Of a stretch of 52,118 nucleotides of DNA, positions 33,545 to 43,499 are shown in pieces. Each line of letters opens with the position of its first letter. Within the stretch, counting starts at the first letter, position 1. A program made the translations under genes and the position numbers. The notes under the pieces are model-generated. The model saw only the letters and a program-made list of their open reading frames with translations, did no database searches and had not been told where the DNA came from. This stretch comes from Lachnospiraceae bacterium (GTDB lineage: Bacteria; Bacillota; Clostridia; Lachnospirales; Lachnospiraceae), in contig CAJTGD010000040.1 in the NCBI GenBank assembly GCA_910575475.1, positions 1 through 52,118 on the forward strand, in the 5' to 3' direction.

Positions 33545-34228
33545 ATGAGGATTTTAGTGGTGGAAGATGACCATCTTTTAAATAGTACGCTTTGCTATAA
33601 TTTGTCTGCGGGCGGTTATAAGGTAGATTCGGCGAAGACAAAAGCAGAAGCAGAGCAATGCTGTGAAGAACAGACCTATGAACTGGCCGTTTTGGATATC
33701 AATCTCCCGGATGGAAACGGGTTTGCATTATGCCAGGAGCTGAAAGAAAAGCATCCGGATACTGCCGTAATCTTCCTGACTGCAAATGATATGGAAAGCG
33801 ATATGTTAAAAGGATATGAGTTAGGGGCAGATGATTATGTAACAAAACCATTTCATATCAGTGTATTCCGCAAAAAGGTTTCTGCTCTGCTTGCGCGGAT
33901 ACAGAAGCAGACCGGCGGGGATACTTATGATGACGGGAATCTGTCTGTCCATTTCTCAGAGATGACGGCAGCCTTCTCAGGAGAACCGATTAATTTTACT
34001 TCCATGGAATACCGCCTTTTGAATACCCTGATACAGAACCCGCAGACTGTCCTGACCCGTCAGATACTTCTGGAAAAACTGTGGGACTGCGAACGTAATT
34101 TTGTAGATGAGCATGCCCTTACGGTTGCCATAAGCCGTATCCGCAACAAGATAGAGCGCGATGGATCTCAATATATTAAAACCGTTTATGGCATGGGATA
34201 TATGTGGATTGGGGGCCGAATGAAATGA
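33545..34228 (+). CDS. OmpR-family response regulator
   Basis: A 227-residue regulator with acidic pocket VEDD, phosphoacceptor Asp51 (AVLDINLPDGNGF), FLTAND, TKPF and a winged-helix C-terminus (FTSMEYRLLNTLIQNP, DEHALTVAISRIRNKIE, YGMGYMW). It resembles regulators that control bacitracin- or lantibiotic-type ABC exporters. ATG 33545 follows GGAAGG. It overlaps the kinase gene by 4 nt and probably binds the repeats before its own gene and before the ABC genes. Confidence 0.9.
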   Translation: MRILVVEDDHLLNSTLCYNLSAGGYKVDSAKTKAEAEQCCEEQTYELAVLDINLPDGNGFALCQELKEKHPDTAVIFLTANDMESDMLKGYELGADDYVTKPFHISVFRKKVSALLARIQKQTGGDTYDDGNLSVHFSEMTAAFSGEPINFTSMEYRLLNTLIQNPQTVLTRQILLEKLWDCERNFVDEHALTVAISRIRNKIERDGSQYIKTVYGMGYMWIGGRMK

Positions 34229-35265
34229 ACGCAATAAACATTTCTGTAAATAAAGCCTGCGCGGCCCTCCTGGGTATTTTCTGTACACTTTCTGCCGGTG
34301 CGCTTGCAGGCTTTTATCTGCTGACAGGGCAGGCCGCAGTGCTTCTATTGGGCCTTCTTTACGTTTTTCTTGTGCTAGTCTGCGGGGCTTTGTTTATCGC
34401 GCTGATCCGCCAGAAGCTTCTTTTATTCTCAGATACCCTTTGTCAGCAGTTAGACCGGATGGCAGAGGGAGAGACAGCGCTGCCTGAGAGCGCGCTGGAG
34501 GAAAACCTGTTCTATAAGATTAACCACAGGTTGGTAAGGCTTTATGAAATAATGCTGAAAAACCGCGACAGCATTGCAAAGGAAAGGTCTAAGCTTAAGG
34601 AATTGATTTCTGACATCTCTCATCAGGTTAAGACGCCCATCACAAATCTTAAGATGGTAAATATAACAATGCTTGAAGAGCCTATGTCAGAGGAAAGACG
34701 CGCCAGATTCCTGATGGACTGTGGGACTGAGCTTGACAAACTGGATTTCCTGATGCAGGCAATGATAAAGACTTCCCGATTAGAGACAGGTATCATCTCG
34801 CTGGAGAAGAACGTGCAGCCTGTTTATGATACGCTAGCGTCGGCTCTTGGGAGCATCCTGTTTCATGCGGAAAAAAAGCAGATGGAAGTCTCTGTGGATT
34901 GTCCCGCCAATTTAAAGGCCTATCATGACCGGAAGTGGACGGGAGAGGCATTGTTTAATATTCTGGATAATGCTGTGAAATACTCGCCGGAGGGAGGCAA
35001 GATAGATATCCATGTTGAAAGTCAGGAATTATATCTGAAAATTGATATTGCAGATACCGGAAAGGGAATACCGGAAAATCTGCATGGCGCGATTTTCAAA
35101 CGTTTTTACAGGGAAAATGACGTGCATGATACCTCGGGGGTTGGTATTGGTTTGTATCTGGCGCGGGAGATTATTACAATGCAGGGCGGTTATGTGAAAG
35201 TTGCATCGGAAGTGGGAAAAGGTTCTGTCTTTTCTGTTTTTCTTTTGAAAGAGAGGAATGCTTAG
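34225..35265 (+). CDS. Sensor histidine kinase
   Basis: A 346-residue kinase with two close membrane helices (about 10-62) and almost no external loop, as in intramembrane-sensing kinases that work with peptide-antibiotic ABC transporters. Phosphoacceptor His133 lies in ISDISHQVKTPI, followed by NILDNAVKYSPEGG and GVGIGLYLAREII. ATG 34225 overlaps the regulator stop (ATGA). Confidence 0.9.
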   Translation: MNAINISVNKACAALLGIFCTLSAGALAGFYLLTGQAAVLLLGLLYVFLVLVCGALFIALIRQKLLLFSDTLCQQLDRMAEGETALPESALEENLFYKINHRLVRLYEIMLKNRDSIAKERSKLKELISDISHQVKTPITNLKMVNITMLEEPMSEERRARFLMDCGTELDKLDFLMQAMIKTSRLETGIISLEKNVQPVYDTLASALGSILFHAEKKQMEVSVDCPANLKAYHDRKWTGEALFNILDNAVKYSPEGGKIDIHVESQELYLKIDIADTGKGIPENLHGAIFKRFYRENDVHDTSGVGIGLYLAREIITMQGGYVKVASEVGKGSVFSVFLLKERNA

Positions 35266-35306
35266 CCGTTCTGTTCTCTTCATTACTGCCGAAATGTCAC
35301 TGAATT

Positions 35307-35370
35307 GTGAGATTTCGGAGCCAAATTTTTGAAAAGTCTTTGTTCCCGGTGAGATTTCTGAGAGGTTTGG
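35307..35370 (+). promoter_or_regulatory. Regulator-type repeats before the ABC genes
   Basis: GTGAGATTTCT followed at 11 nt by GAGAGGTTTGG (35349-35370) repeats the site at 33462; another GTGAGATTTCGG lies at 35307. TATGAT (35375-35380) follows as a possible -10. Confidence 0.55.
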
Positions 35371-35433
35371 CTGTTATGATATGGTTAGAAACGTGGAAAG
35401 AAGTTTCTTAATTATCAGAAAGGACGTGAACCT

Positions 35434-36099
35434 ATGAGCATTTTGCAGACAACAGATTTAAAAAAATATTATGGCGAAGAGCCCAATATAACCAAAGCAT
35501 TGGACGGGATTACCCTTAACATCGGACAGGGAGAATTTGTGGCCATTGTCGGAACCTCCGGAAGCGGGAAGTCTACCCTGCTAAATATGATGGGAGGTCT
35601 GGATAATCCGACCTCTGGCAGTATCAAAGTAAAAGGCAAGGAATTATCCCAAATGAAAGACGAGCAGCTTACGATTTTCCGCAGGCGCAATATCGGTTTT
35701 GTCTTTCAGAATTATAACCTGGTTCCGATTCTTAATGTATACGAGAATATTGTGCTGCCGGTAGAACTGGACGGCGACACTGTAGACCAGAAATTCATGG
35801 AGGATGTGGTGGAGCTGCTTGCACTTGGTGACAAGCTGAACAGTATGCCGAATAATCTTTCGGGAGGACAGCAGCAGCGGGTGGCGATTGCCAGGGCGCT
35901 TGTGTCAAAGCCTGCAATCATCTTGGCGGATGAACCGACCGGAAATCTGGACAGCCGGACCAGCAGCGATGTCTTAGGGCTTCTGAAAACCACAAGCTAT
36001 AAGTTTGACCAGACCCTTGTGATGATTACGCATAATAATGAGATTGCCCAGCTGGCTGACCGTATTGTCCGTATCGAGGACGGCAGGATCACGGAGTAA
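35434..36099 (+). CDS. ABC transporter ATP-binding protein
   Basis: A 221-residue MacB/BceA-like ATPase: Walker A GTSGSGKST, Q-loop FQNYNLVPIL, signature LSGGQQQRVAIARAL, Walker B IILADEPTGNLD and H-loop MITHN. It pairs with the FtsX-type permease 14 nt downstream and with the two-component system upstream. Family role: detoxification of, or signalling by, antimicrobial peptides. Confidence 0.93.
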   Translation: MSILQTTDLKKYYGEEPNITKALDGITLNIGQGEFVAIVGTSGSGKSTLLNMMGGLDNPTSGSIKVKGKELSQMKDEQLTIFRRRNIGFVFQNYNLVPILNVYENIVLPVELDGDTVDQKFMEDVVELLALGDKLNSMPNNLSGGQQQRVAIARALVSKPAIILADEPTGNLDSRTSSDVLGLLKTTSYKFDQTLVMITHNNEIAQLADRIVRIEDGRITE

Positions 36100-36113
36100 G
36101 GAGGGGACAGAGG

Positions 36114-38681
36114 ATGAATGATATTCTATTCGGAAATAATAATCAGGCTGTGTTAAAACGGCTATCGGGGCGGTATTTTAAGGCGAACAAGAGCAGAAAT
36201 ATGATTGCCGTGGTTGCGATTGTTCTGACGACGACTCTCTTTGCTGCGATTTTTACTCTGGGATTTGGCATGATGGACACCATCCACGATCAGAATATCC
36301 GGAAAGCGGGTGGCGATGGTCAGGCTGTGTTAAACTATATTAATGACAATATCTATGAGGATGTGAAAGGGAGCCCTCTCATTGACAGGATTGCCTATAC
36401 GAAATGTATTTCCTATAAGCTCAAGAACCCGGGACTTGAAAAATGGCGGGCAGAAGTCTGGTATATGGACGATACGATGCTTGATTTTGCGCGATATGAA
36501 CCGACAGAAGGTCAGAAGCCAACAGCGGACCGGGAGATCATGGCAGATACGAAAACGCTGGAGGCGCTGGGGATACCGGCCAGAATTGGTGAGACAGTTT
36601 CTCTGTCCTATGAGATGAAAGGGAAAGAATACCATACCGATTTCACATTGTGCGGTTTTTGGGAAACAGACAGCCTGAGCAATGTAGGGAGGCTGCTTGT
36701 ATCAAAGGCTTTTATGGACAGTCATGCAGAACTTGGTGGCTATACCCATACGGTAGGCGGTGATTATACTGGTTCTGTCGCAGCTTATATCATGTTTAAA
36801 GGAAACGGGGATCCAGAGGCAAAATTGCAGCAGCTCCTTTCTGAAACAGGATATACATGCGACACAATGGGAGGAAGCGCAGAAGATCCGAATTATATTA
36901 TTGCGAGGATCAGTCCGGCATATACAGGAGGAAACCTGCTTGAAAATCCTGCCATGCTTATTTCCGGAATTGCAGGGATTCTTCTCATCATTGTGGCGGG
37001 GTACCTGATTATATATAATATTTTTCAAATATCTGTGATACAGGATATCCAATCTTACGGGCAGCTTAAAACGCTGGGGATTACAAAACGTCAGATTAAG
37101 AGGCTGATTTCCGGCCAGGTACTGCGGCTTTCGCTGATTGGTATACCGATCGGGCTTTTGTTTGGATTTTTGATCGGACGTGCGCTGGTGCCTTTCCTGA
37201 TGAATGGAACCAGCTATACATCAGAGGCGGGAATCAAGGTGACGGCCAATCCTTATATTTTTATCGGCTCGGCAGTATTTGCCCTGATTACAGTTTTCAT
37301 CAGTGTACGCAGGCCTGCCAGAATCGCGGGAATGGTGTCTCCGATTGAGGCAATCCGGTATACGGAAAATGACCCTGGAGCCTTTGGGAAGAAGAATGCG
37401 GATAAGAAGTCAACAAAAGGGGCGAAAATTCATCGAATGGCTTTGGCGAACCTGGGCAGGAACCGCAGACGTACCGTGCTTGTTCTGGTATCCATGACGC
37501 TGAGCCTGGTGCTGTTCAATACCGTATTTACATTAGCGGCAGGATTTGATATTGACAAATATATTTCAAAATTTATGGATGTGGATTTTTTGATTTCTTC
37601 TGCAGATTATTTCCAGTATCGGTTTGAAAGAAGCGAGTATGAGCTGTCGGAGTCATTTATAGAAGCGGTGCGGCGGCAAGACAGTTTTGAAGACGGCGGC
37701 CGGCTTTACACTTCGCGGATTCTGGAGGAAGCATTCTCCGCCTCCAGTCAGGCGTTTTCCAACTATAATAAGGATACTGACGGGAACCCGTATGTTGATT
37801 TGTACGGGGCGGATGAGTTCCTGTTTGATTCTATGGAGGTCATAGAGGGAACAATAGACTGGCAGGCGTTTGCATCAGGAGATTATGTTCTGTTTAATGT
37901 TGAGTGTGACGATAATGGAAACGTAATCGACAATCCGGAGGTGAATGTCGGGGACAAGATACATTTCAACCATCTGAATGTGGATGGCACACATATTTCC
38001 AGAGACAGAAGTTTTGACCTTACGGTTATGGCGAAGATCCGCACAAATGAGAATACGGCTACTACCCGTCACACGGGTGCGTCGAGATTCTATCTGCCGA
38101 CAGAACGTTTTCGGAAGCTCTGCGATACCCCTCATCTGGTCGGTTTCCCATTCAATGTGAAAGACGGCAGGGAAACGGAGATGGAAGAGTTTCTGGGCAG
38201 TTACGTGGAGAATACAGAACCGAATATGGATTTTGATTCCAGAGGAACCTATAAAGAGTCCTTTGACAGTCTGACTTCCTTAATCGTTACAATCGGCGGT
38301 ACGTTGAGTGTCTTGATCGGCTTTATCGGAATAGCAAATTTTATAAATTCCGTACTGACAAGTATTCTTACGCGCAGGAAAGAGTTTGCCATGTTACAGA
38401 GTATCGGTATGACGGGGAAACAGTTAAAAAGTATGCTTTCTTATGAAGGGCTTTATTATGCGGTAGGGACAGTTGCCGCGTCTGTAGTCTTCGGAGGATT
38501 CCTTTCCCTGGTGATTGTAAGGGGAATATCCGCCAGTGTCTGGTTTTTCACATACCACTTTGTGGCGTGGCCGATGTTGGTTTTATATCCGTTCCTTTTC
38601 ATTCTGACGGTGACCATACCGGTCGTTGTATACAGGAGGATGGTCAGGGCGAGCATTATTGAGCGTCTGCGCCTTAATTGA
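36114..38681 (+). CDS. FtsX-type ABC transporter permease
   Basis: An 855-residue permease with two FtsX domains: helix about 28-52, extracellular domain, three helices around 280-400 (including a QLKTLGITKRQIKRLI coupling segment), a second helix near 455, a second large extracellular domain, and three final helices (about 720-840) with MLQSIGMTGKQLKSMLSYEG. It would work as a dimer with the ATPase above, probably against membrane-active peptides. A decayed second copy of its 5' end follows at 38695. Confidence 0.9.
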   Translation: MNDILFGNNNQAVLKRLSGRYFKANKSRNMIAVVAIVLTTTLFAAIFTLGFGMMDTIHDQNIRKAGGDGQAVLNYINDNIYEDVKGSPLIDRIAYTKCISYKLKNPGLEKWRAEVWYMDDTMLDFARYEPTEGQKPTADREIMADTKTLEALGIPARIGETVSLSYEMKGKEYHTDFTLCGFWETDSLSNVGRLLVSKAFMDSHAELGGYTHTVGGDYTGSVAAYIMFKGNGDPEAKLQQLLSETGYTCDTMGGSAEDPNYIIARISPAYTGGNLLENPAMLISGIAGILLIIVAGYLIIYNIFQISVIQDIQSYGQLKTLGITKRQIKRLISGQVLRLSLIGIPIGLLFGFLIGRALVPFLMNGTSYTSEAGIKVTANPYIFIGSAVFALITVFISVRRPARIAGMVSPIEAIRYTENDPGAFGKKNADKKSTKGAKIHRMALANLGRNRRRTVLVLVSMTLSLVLFNTVFTLAAGFDIDKYISKFMDVDFLISSADYFQYRFERSEYELSESFIEAVRRQDSFEDGGRLYTSRILEEAFSASSQAFSNYNKDTDGNPYVDLYGADEFLFDSMEVIEGTIDWQAFASGDYVLFNVECDDNGNVIDNPEVNVGDKIHFNHLNVDGTHISRDRSFDLTVMAKIRTNENTATTRHTGASRFYLPTERFRKLCDTPHLVGFPFNVKDGRETEMEEFLGSYVENTEPNMDFDSRGTYKESFDSLTSLIVTIGGTLSVLIGFIGIANFINSVLTSILTRRKEFAMLQSIGMTGKQLKSMLSYEGLYYAVGTVAASVVFGGFLSLVIVRGISASVWFFTYHFVAWPMLVLYPFLFILTVTIPVVVYRRMVRASIIERLRLN

Positions 38682-38694
38682 CAGAAGGCAGAAT

Positions 38695-38790
38695 ATGAAT
38701 GATATTATTTAGGAACAATAATCCGACGATAATGAAAACATCAGGTTACTGTTCACGGCGCCTTGCGCTCTGCCGCAAGGCATCCGTATT
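38695..38790 (+). pseudogene. Vestige of a second FtsX-type permease
   Basis: ATG 38695 begins MNDI, loses one base, then reads FRNNNPTIMKTSGY, closely matching the start of the upstream permease (MNDILFGNNNQAVLKRLSGRYF). Similarity stops after about 20 codons. It is the leftover 5' end of a duplicated or neighbouring permease gene. Confidence 0.55.
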
Positions 38791-38841
38791 ATAAATCTGC
38801 TGATAAAACAGATATATTTTAGCAGAAGGGGGAATGGATAA

Positions 38842-38885
38842 AACCGTAATTACAAACCACATATCTGTGATTGGTCATTACGGTT
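38842..38885. other. Hairpin after the permease locus
   Basis: AACCGTAAT and ATTACGGTT form a 9-bp stem with a 26-nt loop, without a U-run. The remainder of 38790-38950 shows no gene. Confidence 0.35.
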
Positions 38886-38950
38886 AGTCAAACACCTTTA
38901 TTCTCATTTATCTACACTATAGAACGAATGATATACTCCAGCCTCATCTT

Positions 38951-39187
38951 CTATTTTCCAGAATTACGATATCGTTTATGAAAAAAACAGGCCAGGATCG
39001 CGCATATTATAATTCCAATGGCATAAGGGATGCCAAATAAAAAAGCAACGCTTGCCGGAGCACTATAACCCGCATACAAAATCTCGTATTGCATACAGCA
39101 ATAATTGTACGCGACTGTGGCACACATAACATTTGACAGTAAAATGGCAAGGGACGTAAAAAGATAAGATAAGTATTTGCTTTTCAT
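38951..39187 (-). CDS. Small membrane protein
   Basis: A 78-residue protein with two hydrophobic helices (about 8-28 and 46-68), several cysteines in the first, and a basic C-terminus. A GGAGG site lies before ATG 39187. It follows the ABC-2 permease by 140 nt on the same strand and may belong to that operon. Family and function are unknown to me. Confidence 0.6.
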   Translation of the reverse strand: MKSKYLSYLFTSLAILLSNVMCATVAYNYCCMQYEILYAGYSAPASVAFLFGIPYAIGIIICAILACFFHKRYRNSGK

Positions 39188-39326
39188 TTTTGATTACCTC
39201 CGTCATTCTCAGACACCAACAGTTTCACCCATATTTCCATATTGTTTTTTACCGGGCTTTTCACTCTATGCCCTTTTCTGGCTACAGCCATCCAAAGGCG
39301 ATATCTATATATCAATCCTGTTTTCC

Positions 39327-40931
39327 TCAAATTCCCCGCAGATCCATGCGGTTATTTTTTCGGTACAGCAGCCATGCAGTCCCCAAAACCAACACACACA
39401 GAACCGCCTCATATCCCCCAAGATATCCTCCCGGAACCACACAGGCGCCCGCGCCGCCAAGAACCGCAAGGACAGCCCCGCCCATGCCGCCGAGTATGGC
39501 TGAAGCGCTCTGCTTGACCACGCTTACTTCATTCTCCCAATCCATAACCGGGAAATGCAGGTTTATGGTAATCCCGTATATACAGGCAAACAAAAGGATC
39601 ACCGCCGGAATCACTGCCAGCCAGAAACCTTTCTGCATCCCAGGCCTTAATGCTAAGATCAGGAAAACCTCTGACAGAAGATAAAAAGGCAGAACCAGTA
39701 TCAAATTCATCAGAATCTTCGCGTCAAGAATCGTTTTCGTCGACAGCGGCAGGCTTTTGACGAGCCACCAGTTCTTCCCTTCCATAGAAACAGAAGTCGC
39801 CGCAGTGGTCATCATACAAAAAGTACCTGCCAGCAGGAATGGCGCGGTCCCCGCCAGATCAACCGGAACCGGCAGTATTTCCTTAATCCTCTCCGGCCCT
39901 GTAAAAAGAAGCGCCCCTGATATGACGCATCCCAGGATCGGCCCGATCAGCGTATTGGACACATAGATACTGGATGCAAAATACCGTCGGAATTCCTTCC
40001 TGCACAGAGACACCAGCGACGAATCCGCTTTCAGCTCTCCAACCTGATAATCATGCTTTGCCGCCGTTGTATGCAGGTTCCGACAGATGGACTGAAAACA
40101 GGCGGATACGATAGCCGCCGCTGCAGCAAATACAGCCAGAAACATTCCCGTATACATCAGGCACCGGCCGAATTCCCCCTTTACAATCGCCGTTCCAAGC
40201 CAGACGGCAGGCGGATAGCAGTCCTCCAGCACGGCCGAAACCATCCCTGACAGTTCCGCTATAATCTCCATGCTTTCCATCCCTTCCATAGCCGTAAGCC
40301 GTGAAGAACCAAACATAACCGCAAAAGCTAACAGAAGCGTCAGCGCTGACGCCGCCAGGCTTTTATGCCTCATCCTGGCGGAAATACCTGAAACCAGCGC
40401 CCCCGCAAGGATCGCCCCTGTCATTGGCAATAACGGCACGGACCAGATTCCAAGAAACGCATTCAAATAAAATGTTGCCCCCGGCCTCACCGACCAGGCA
40501 TATACCGCGATCCCCGGAATCAGTACCAGACCTGCCAGCAGCATATTTTCCGTATACATGCGCAGAAACCGGCTGATTACTATCACGCCTTTTGTTACAG
40601 GCAGGGCGGATATCATATCAAATCCCTGTATCCGGAACATGTGGCTTCCCGCCTTTAAGATTCCAAAAATAAAAATCAGGATACTGGAAACCGCGATCAA
40701 GCATGAAATGACCTCATCTTCCGCCCCAAGCCGAACCAAGCCATAGGAAAGACCGCCCACGTAAAAAAGCATCATCATAATCAGGAACGCCCAGAGAACG
40801 GACAGCATCACAGCCCTCTTTTTCGCACGCGTATCCTTAGAAAACCGTAAAACATTGATGCCAAAGAGATTACAGAGCTCCAGCCCTGTCATGATCTTAA
40901 TCTGTTCCAAACTAATCTGTGCCGGCATCAT
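39327..40931 (-). CDS. ABC-2-type permease
   Basis: A 534-residue membrane protein with about twelve hydrophobic helices and no soluble domain; blocks such as FDMISALPVTKGVIVISRF and KNWWLVKSLPLSTKTILDAK are typical of the large ABC-2 permeases of Firmicutes. Its start overlaps the ATPase stop by 20 nt. The substrate is unknown. It is the last large gene of the XRE-regulated operon. Confidence 0.82.
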   Translation of the reverse strand: MMPAQISLEQIKIMTGLELCNLFGINVLRFSKDTRAKKRAVMLSVLWAFLIMMMLFYVGGLSYGLVRLGAEDEVISCLIAVSSILIFIFGILKAGSHMFRIQGFDMISALPVTKGVIVISRFLRMYTENMLLAGLVLIPGIAVYAWSVRPGATFYLNAFLGIWSVPLLPMTGAILAGALVSGISARMRHKSLAASALTLLLAFAVMFGSSRLTAMEGMESMEIIAELSGMVSAVLEDCYPPAVWLGTAIVKGEFGRCLMYTGMFLAVFAAAAAIVSACFQSICRNLHTTAAKHDYQVGELKADSSLVSLCRKEFRRYFASSIYVSNTLIGPILGCVISGALLFTGPERIKEILPVPVDLAGTAPFLLAGTFCMMTTAATSVSMEGKNWWLVKSLPLSTKTILDAKILMNLILVLPFYLLSEVFLILALRPGMQKGFWLAVIPAVILLFACIYGITINLHFPVMDWENEVSVVKQSASAILGGMGGAVLAVLGGAGACVVPGGYLGGYEAVLCVLVLGTAWLLYRKNNRMDLRGI

Positions 40932-41637
40932 TTACCACCTCCATAAAAATAGACTCCAGGGTTCTGCCCTGCTCCACAACCTCCTCCATACTGCCGGAGG
41001 CAACCAGACGCCCGTCTTTGACCATCGCTACCTTGTTGCAGAGCTTTTCAGCCACCTCCAGCACGTGGGTAGAGAAGAATATGGCGCCCCCGCTGTCACA
41101 AAGCTTCCTCATCATACCCTTCAGGACAACGGCTGCTTTCGGGTCAAGCCCGACAAAAGGTTCGTCCAGAATCAGCAGCTTTGGTTCATGCAGCATCGCA
41201 GATATGATTGCAAGCTTCTGCTTCATGCCATGGGAATAAGAGGAAATCAGATCTCCAAGGGACGCCGTTATCTCGAATTCATCCCCGTATCTTTGAATCC
41301 TTTCCTTCCTGTCTTCTGCTGAAACTTTGAAAATATCGGCAATAAAGTTCAGATACTGGATACCTGTCAGATACTCATACAGATCCGGATTATCCGGAAT
41401 ATAAGCCGTCACCTGTTTGCAGGCAAGGGGATTCTCCCGAAGGTTTCTCCCTCCGATCTGGATCTCACCGGTTTCATAATCGTGAATACCGGCAATACAT
41501 TTTAACGTAGTTGTCTTTCCGGCTCCGTTGTGTCCAATAAACGCATAGATATCCCCCGGTCTCACATGAAGGCTTAGATCCGAGATCCCCTTACTGCTTC
41601 CCTTATAATGTTTCGTCAAATGATTGATAATAAGCAT
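40912..41637 (-). CDS. ABC transporter ATP-binding protein
   Basis: A 241-residue ATPase: Walker A GHNGAGKTT, signature SYSHGMKQKLAIISAML (a YSHGMKQ-type variant of LSGGQ), Walker B LLILDEPFVGLD and H-loop FSTHVLE. It powers the overlapping ABC-2 permease. GGAGG precedes ATG 41637. Confidence 0.92.
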   Translation of the reverse strand: MLIINHLTKHYKGSSKGISDLSLHVRPGDIYAFIGHNGAGKTTTLKCIAGIHDYETGEIQIGGRNLRENPLACKQVTAYIPDNPDLYEYLTGIQYLNFIADIFKVSAEDRKERIQRYGDEFEITASLGDLISSYSHGMKQKLAIISAMLHEPKLLILDEPFVGLDPKAAVVLKGMMRKLCDSGGAIFFSTHVLEVAEKLCNKVAMVKDGRLVASGSMEEVVEQGRTLESIFMEVVNDAGTD

Positions 41638-41652
41638 AACTCTCCTCCCATT

Positions 41653-41976
41653 CTACAACTGTTTCCAATCAAAACAACCGACAGACAGTACCATACACAG
41701 CAAAACCATCAGCCCTGCCGCCGTTATGCCGGCATAATAATCTTCCGGGCTTTTGGCCCTTTGTAAAAGCTCCATTCCTCTCAGCAGCCTTGCCGGAAGG
41801 AAGGCGTCAAGCTTCGGGAACATAGAAATAAGATAAACGCCCAGCGCCGCCCCGCCGGTTCCTAGAAGTACCTGGGAACTGCTTTTTGACACTGCGGAAA
41901 AGAAGAGCAGCAGCACAACCTCCACAATCGCCAGCGGAATTAAAAAAGGTAACATTTCATTTCTATCAGGCATCAT
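41653..41976 (-). CDS. Hypothetical membrane protein of the ABC-2 operon
   Basis: About 107 residues with three hydrophobic helices (about 9-26, 34-53 and 85-103). GGAGGAG lies before the paired ATGs at 41976/41973. It sits 10 nt after the XRE regulator stop and 15 nt before the ATPase, so it is an operon member, possibly an accessory subunit. I do not recognise the family. Confidence 0.7.
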   Translation of the reverse strand: MMPDRNEMLPFLIPLAIVEVVLLLFFSAVSKSSSQVLLGTGGAALGVYLISMFPKLDAFLPARLLRGMELLQRAKSPEDYYAGITAAGLMVLLCMVLSVGCFDWKQL

Positions 41977-41986
41977 TTTCTCCTCC

Positions 41987-43102
41987 TTACTTACTCGTAA
42001 AATGCTGTAGTATCCTTTGAAAATCGGGGTTCTCTTTGATTCCCTCAAAGGCCGGATGACCGAATGCCGCCTGCAGATTCTGGAAAATAAATTCCTTGCT
42101 CCGGGGAGCCATATCGCCTAGCGGAAGGGTTTCAATCCATGCGTCCAACCGGTCAAAATATTCATCCCCGTGGAGCGTCAGCTTCTCTGCACATAAAAGT
42201 CTGTCAACACATTTTTGAAAAGAGCGGAGGGCCTTAAGCGCCCGTTCTTCCTCCCCGTTCAAAGCATACACTACCGCTGTCTGATAATGGAACTGCGCCG
42301 CCACATTCGGATGAAGCTGTTCCAACCGGTATTGTTCTATTACATTTCCAATCCTGCATATGGTCTCCTGGCATCTCTTGAAATCATCCTGGTATAAAGC
42401 CAAGGATATCATGGCATCACTCACCAGATTCAGCAGATCCAGATATTCTCTTGCCTGAATATAGCCTCTGGCTTTCTCAGGTTCTCCTTCCATCTGGTAA
42501 GCCTGAACCAACAGCGCTCCATCCTGCCCTGCAAGGCGGGTAGGGTCTGACATCGGCTCCAGCATAGCAATCGTTTCCTTTGCTTTCCCCAGTTGGAGGC
42601 TTAAGCCTGCTTTCAAAACCAAGGCATCACTGCACACGCCTACGTCGCTACAGTTCTCTAAGATGTGGTCGCACCACGAAACTGCCTCCTCCAAAAGCCT
42701 CTCCTGTTCCTCTTTTGACTCTGCCAGCATGTAATGGTTCCAGCACAATACGATAAGCTGGAGAAGGAAAGGATGGCAGGAATAGTACCGTCGGGCCAGG
42801 TTACGGGTTTTTTCTATTGCCTCATGAAAAGGCCGCTTCGCAAAATCTCCTACGAGCTCCCCGTAGAAACGGCGGATCTGTTCTCTGGAGAGCTGGGCTT
42901 TATATCCGATCAACTCGTCTATCGTCATGTCAAAAAATGCGGAAAGCTGGAGCAGAAGCATCAGATCCGGCGTACTCTGAGCATTCTCCCACTTGGATAC
43001 GGACGCCTTGGTCACGCCCAGGAAATCCGCCAGTTCCTCCTGCGTGATCTTCCGCTCATGCCTGAGCCGGATAATATTGTCCGATAATTTTAGTCTGTCC
43101 AT
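41987..43102 (-). CDS. XRE-family regulator with helical-repeat domain
   Basis: A 371-residue protein: N-terminal HTH (NIIRLRHERKITQEELADFLGVTKASVSKWENAQSTPDL) followed by a long all-helical domain with TPR-like repeats, the layout of peptide-sensing or stress regulators in Firmicutes. ATG 43102 follows AAGGAG; the longer frame to 43201 lacks a ribosome site. It is the first gene of the ABC-2 operon and probably controls it. Confidence 0.85.
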   Translation of the reverse strand: MDRLKLSDNIIRLRHERKITQEELADFLGVTKASVSKWENAQSTPDLMLLLQLSAFFDMTIDELIGYKAQLSREQIRRFYGELVGDFAKRPFHEAIEKTRNLARRYYSCHPFLLQLIVLCWNHYMLAESKEEQERLLEEAVSWCDHILENCSDVGVCSDALVLKAGLSLQLGKAKETIAMLEPMSDPTRLAGQDGALLVQAYQMEGEPEKARGYIQAREYLDLLNLVSDAMISLALYQDDFKRCQETICRIGNVIEQYRLEQLHPNVAAQFHYQTAVVYALNGEEERALKALRSFQKCVDRLLCAEKLTLHGDEYFDRLDAWIETLPLGDMAPRSKEFIFQNLQAAFGHPAFEGIKENPDFQRILQHFTSK

Positions 43103-43434
43103 GTTATTGTTCTCCTTATCATCTCTTGTATTACATCTTTTCTTCATTATAATAAATAGAGGACTTCCTATCAATCGAGCAGCATTCCACTTTTTCACCA
43201 AAAAGTCAACCGTAGAGAAACTTCTGTAAGCGATGAATCTCAGGATGGATCCATAAATATAGGAACATAAGATATACTATTTTCAGAATCAAGGTCTATA
43301 TACTATTCCATGAATTACGTCCTGTTGAAGAAGGGGCCTCTGGACAGTAAAATCTAAGAAGGAAATAATAAACGCTGCACGAACAACCTGAAAACTTCCC
43401 CTATTCTAAATGTGAGCCATAAATGACGTAAATA

Positions 43435-43472
43435 TTGACATCATTCCCAAAAAGTGATAGTATTACTATCAC
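43435..43472 (+). promoter_or_regulatory. Promoter and operator of the TetR operon
   Basis: TTGACA (43435-43440), 17-bp spacer and TAGTAT (43458-43463). A perfect dyad GTGATAGTA-T-TACTATCAC (43454-43472) covers the -10, the expected position for TetR autorepression. The rest of 43103-43434 shows no gene. Confidence 0.85.
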
Positions 43473-43499
43473 AAAACAAAAAGACAGGAGATGTTCCTT

